A program made the position numbers and the translations under genes. A stretch of DNA of 22,105 nucleotides from Neorhizobium sp. UBA3556 (GTDB taxonomy: Bacteria > Pseudomonadota > Alphaproteobacteria > Rhizobiales > Rhizobiaceae), in assembly GCA_002376235.1 (NCBI GenBank), contig DFNX01000011.1, positions 1-22,105 of the forward strand. Direction: 5' to 3'. Positions within the stretch are counted from its first letter, which is position 1; each line of letters starts with the position of its first letter. Below, in pieces: positions 22,086 through 22,105 of the stretch. Below the pieces are notes generated by a model. The model ran no database searches, was not told where the DNA came from, and was given only the letters and a program-made list of their open reading frames with translations.

Positions 22086-22105
22086 GGCATCGTCAACTTA
22101 ACGAA
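22086..22105 (+). mobile_element. Terminal inverted repeat of a further IS6-family element (cut by window edge)
   Basis: The last 20 bases, ggcatcgtcaacttaacgaa, are the exact complement of the transposase-start-side ends at 9912 and 19900. This version of the repeat (tcaa) is the upstream end, so the transposase should run on the plus strand beyond the window. Confidence 0.75.

Noticed and set aside
1..22105. CRISPR array, tRNA, rRNA, replication origin or toxin-antitoxin pair.
   Set aside because: I saw no regularly spaced repeats, no tRNA-like cloverleaf, no rRNA sequence, no iteron cluster and no small coupled gene pair of toxin-antitoxin type.

Overview
The window looks like a plasmid-type accessory region of an alphaproteobacterium of the Rhizobiales (Agrobacterium/Rhizobium-like). 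I base this on the gene families present, moderately GC-rich coding DNA, Shine-Dalgarno-led genes, and the density of transport, regulatory and insertion-sequence genes. No rRNA, tRNA, replication or conjugation gene is visible, so the replicon type is an inference.

The region is a mosaic of three gene blocks separated by related but non-identical IS6-family insertion sequences. The window opens inside the 3' end of one copy (1-135, plus strand). A complete copy lies at 9103-9912 (minus), a decayed, truncated copy at about 19466-19900 (minus), and the terminal repeat of a further copy starts at 22086 and runs off the window (inferred plus strand). The two outermost copies therefore appear to be in direct orientation around about 22 kb of cargo.

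Block A (136-9102) is a carbohydrate-uptake locus. It contains a heparinase II/III-like lyase, a four-part ABC importer (ATPase, two permeases, periplasmic binding protein) on the minus strand, a divergent LacI-type regulator with two candidate operators in the divergent promoter region, and an SMP-30/gluconolactonase-like enzyme. The likely theme is import and breakdown of a uronic-acid-containing or related oligosaccharide.

Block B (9913-19465) starts with a GAF/PucR-type regulator divergent from an MFS transporter and an AbgB-like M20 amidohydrolase (uptake and hydrolysis of an amide). A dead C-terminal piece of a proline racemase follows. Next come a translationally coupled metallo-beta-lactamase-fold hydrolase and alpha/beta hydrolase, then a LysR regulator preceded by a perfect 9+9 bp inverted repeat. 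The block ends with an AraC regulator divergent from a small SnoaL-like protein.

Block C (19901-22085) holds a decayed DUF1214-like fragment, an Lrp/AsnC regulator, and a divergent argininosuccinate synthase whose stop codon lies only 6 bp from the next IS end.

Three gene remnants (proline racemase, IS transposase, DUF1214-like) carry in-frame stops inside recognisable protein sequence, which indicates repeated acquisition and decay. The least explained intact parts are the two-hydrolase/LysR module and the PucR-like/MFS/amidohydrolase module.
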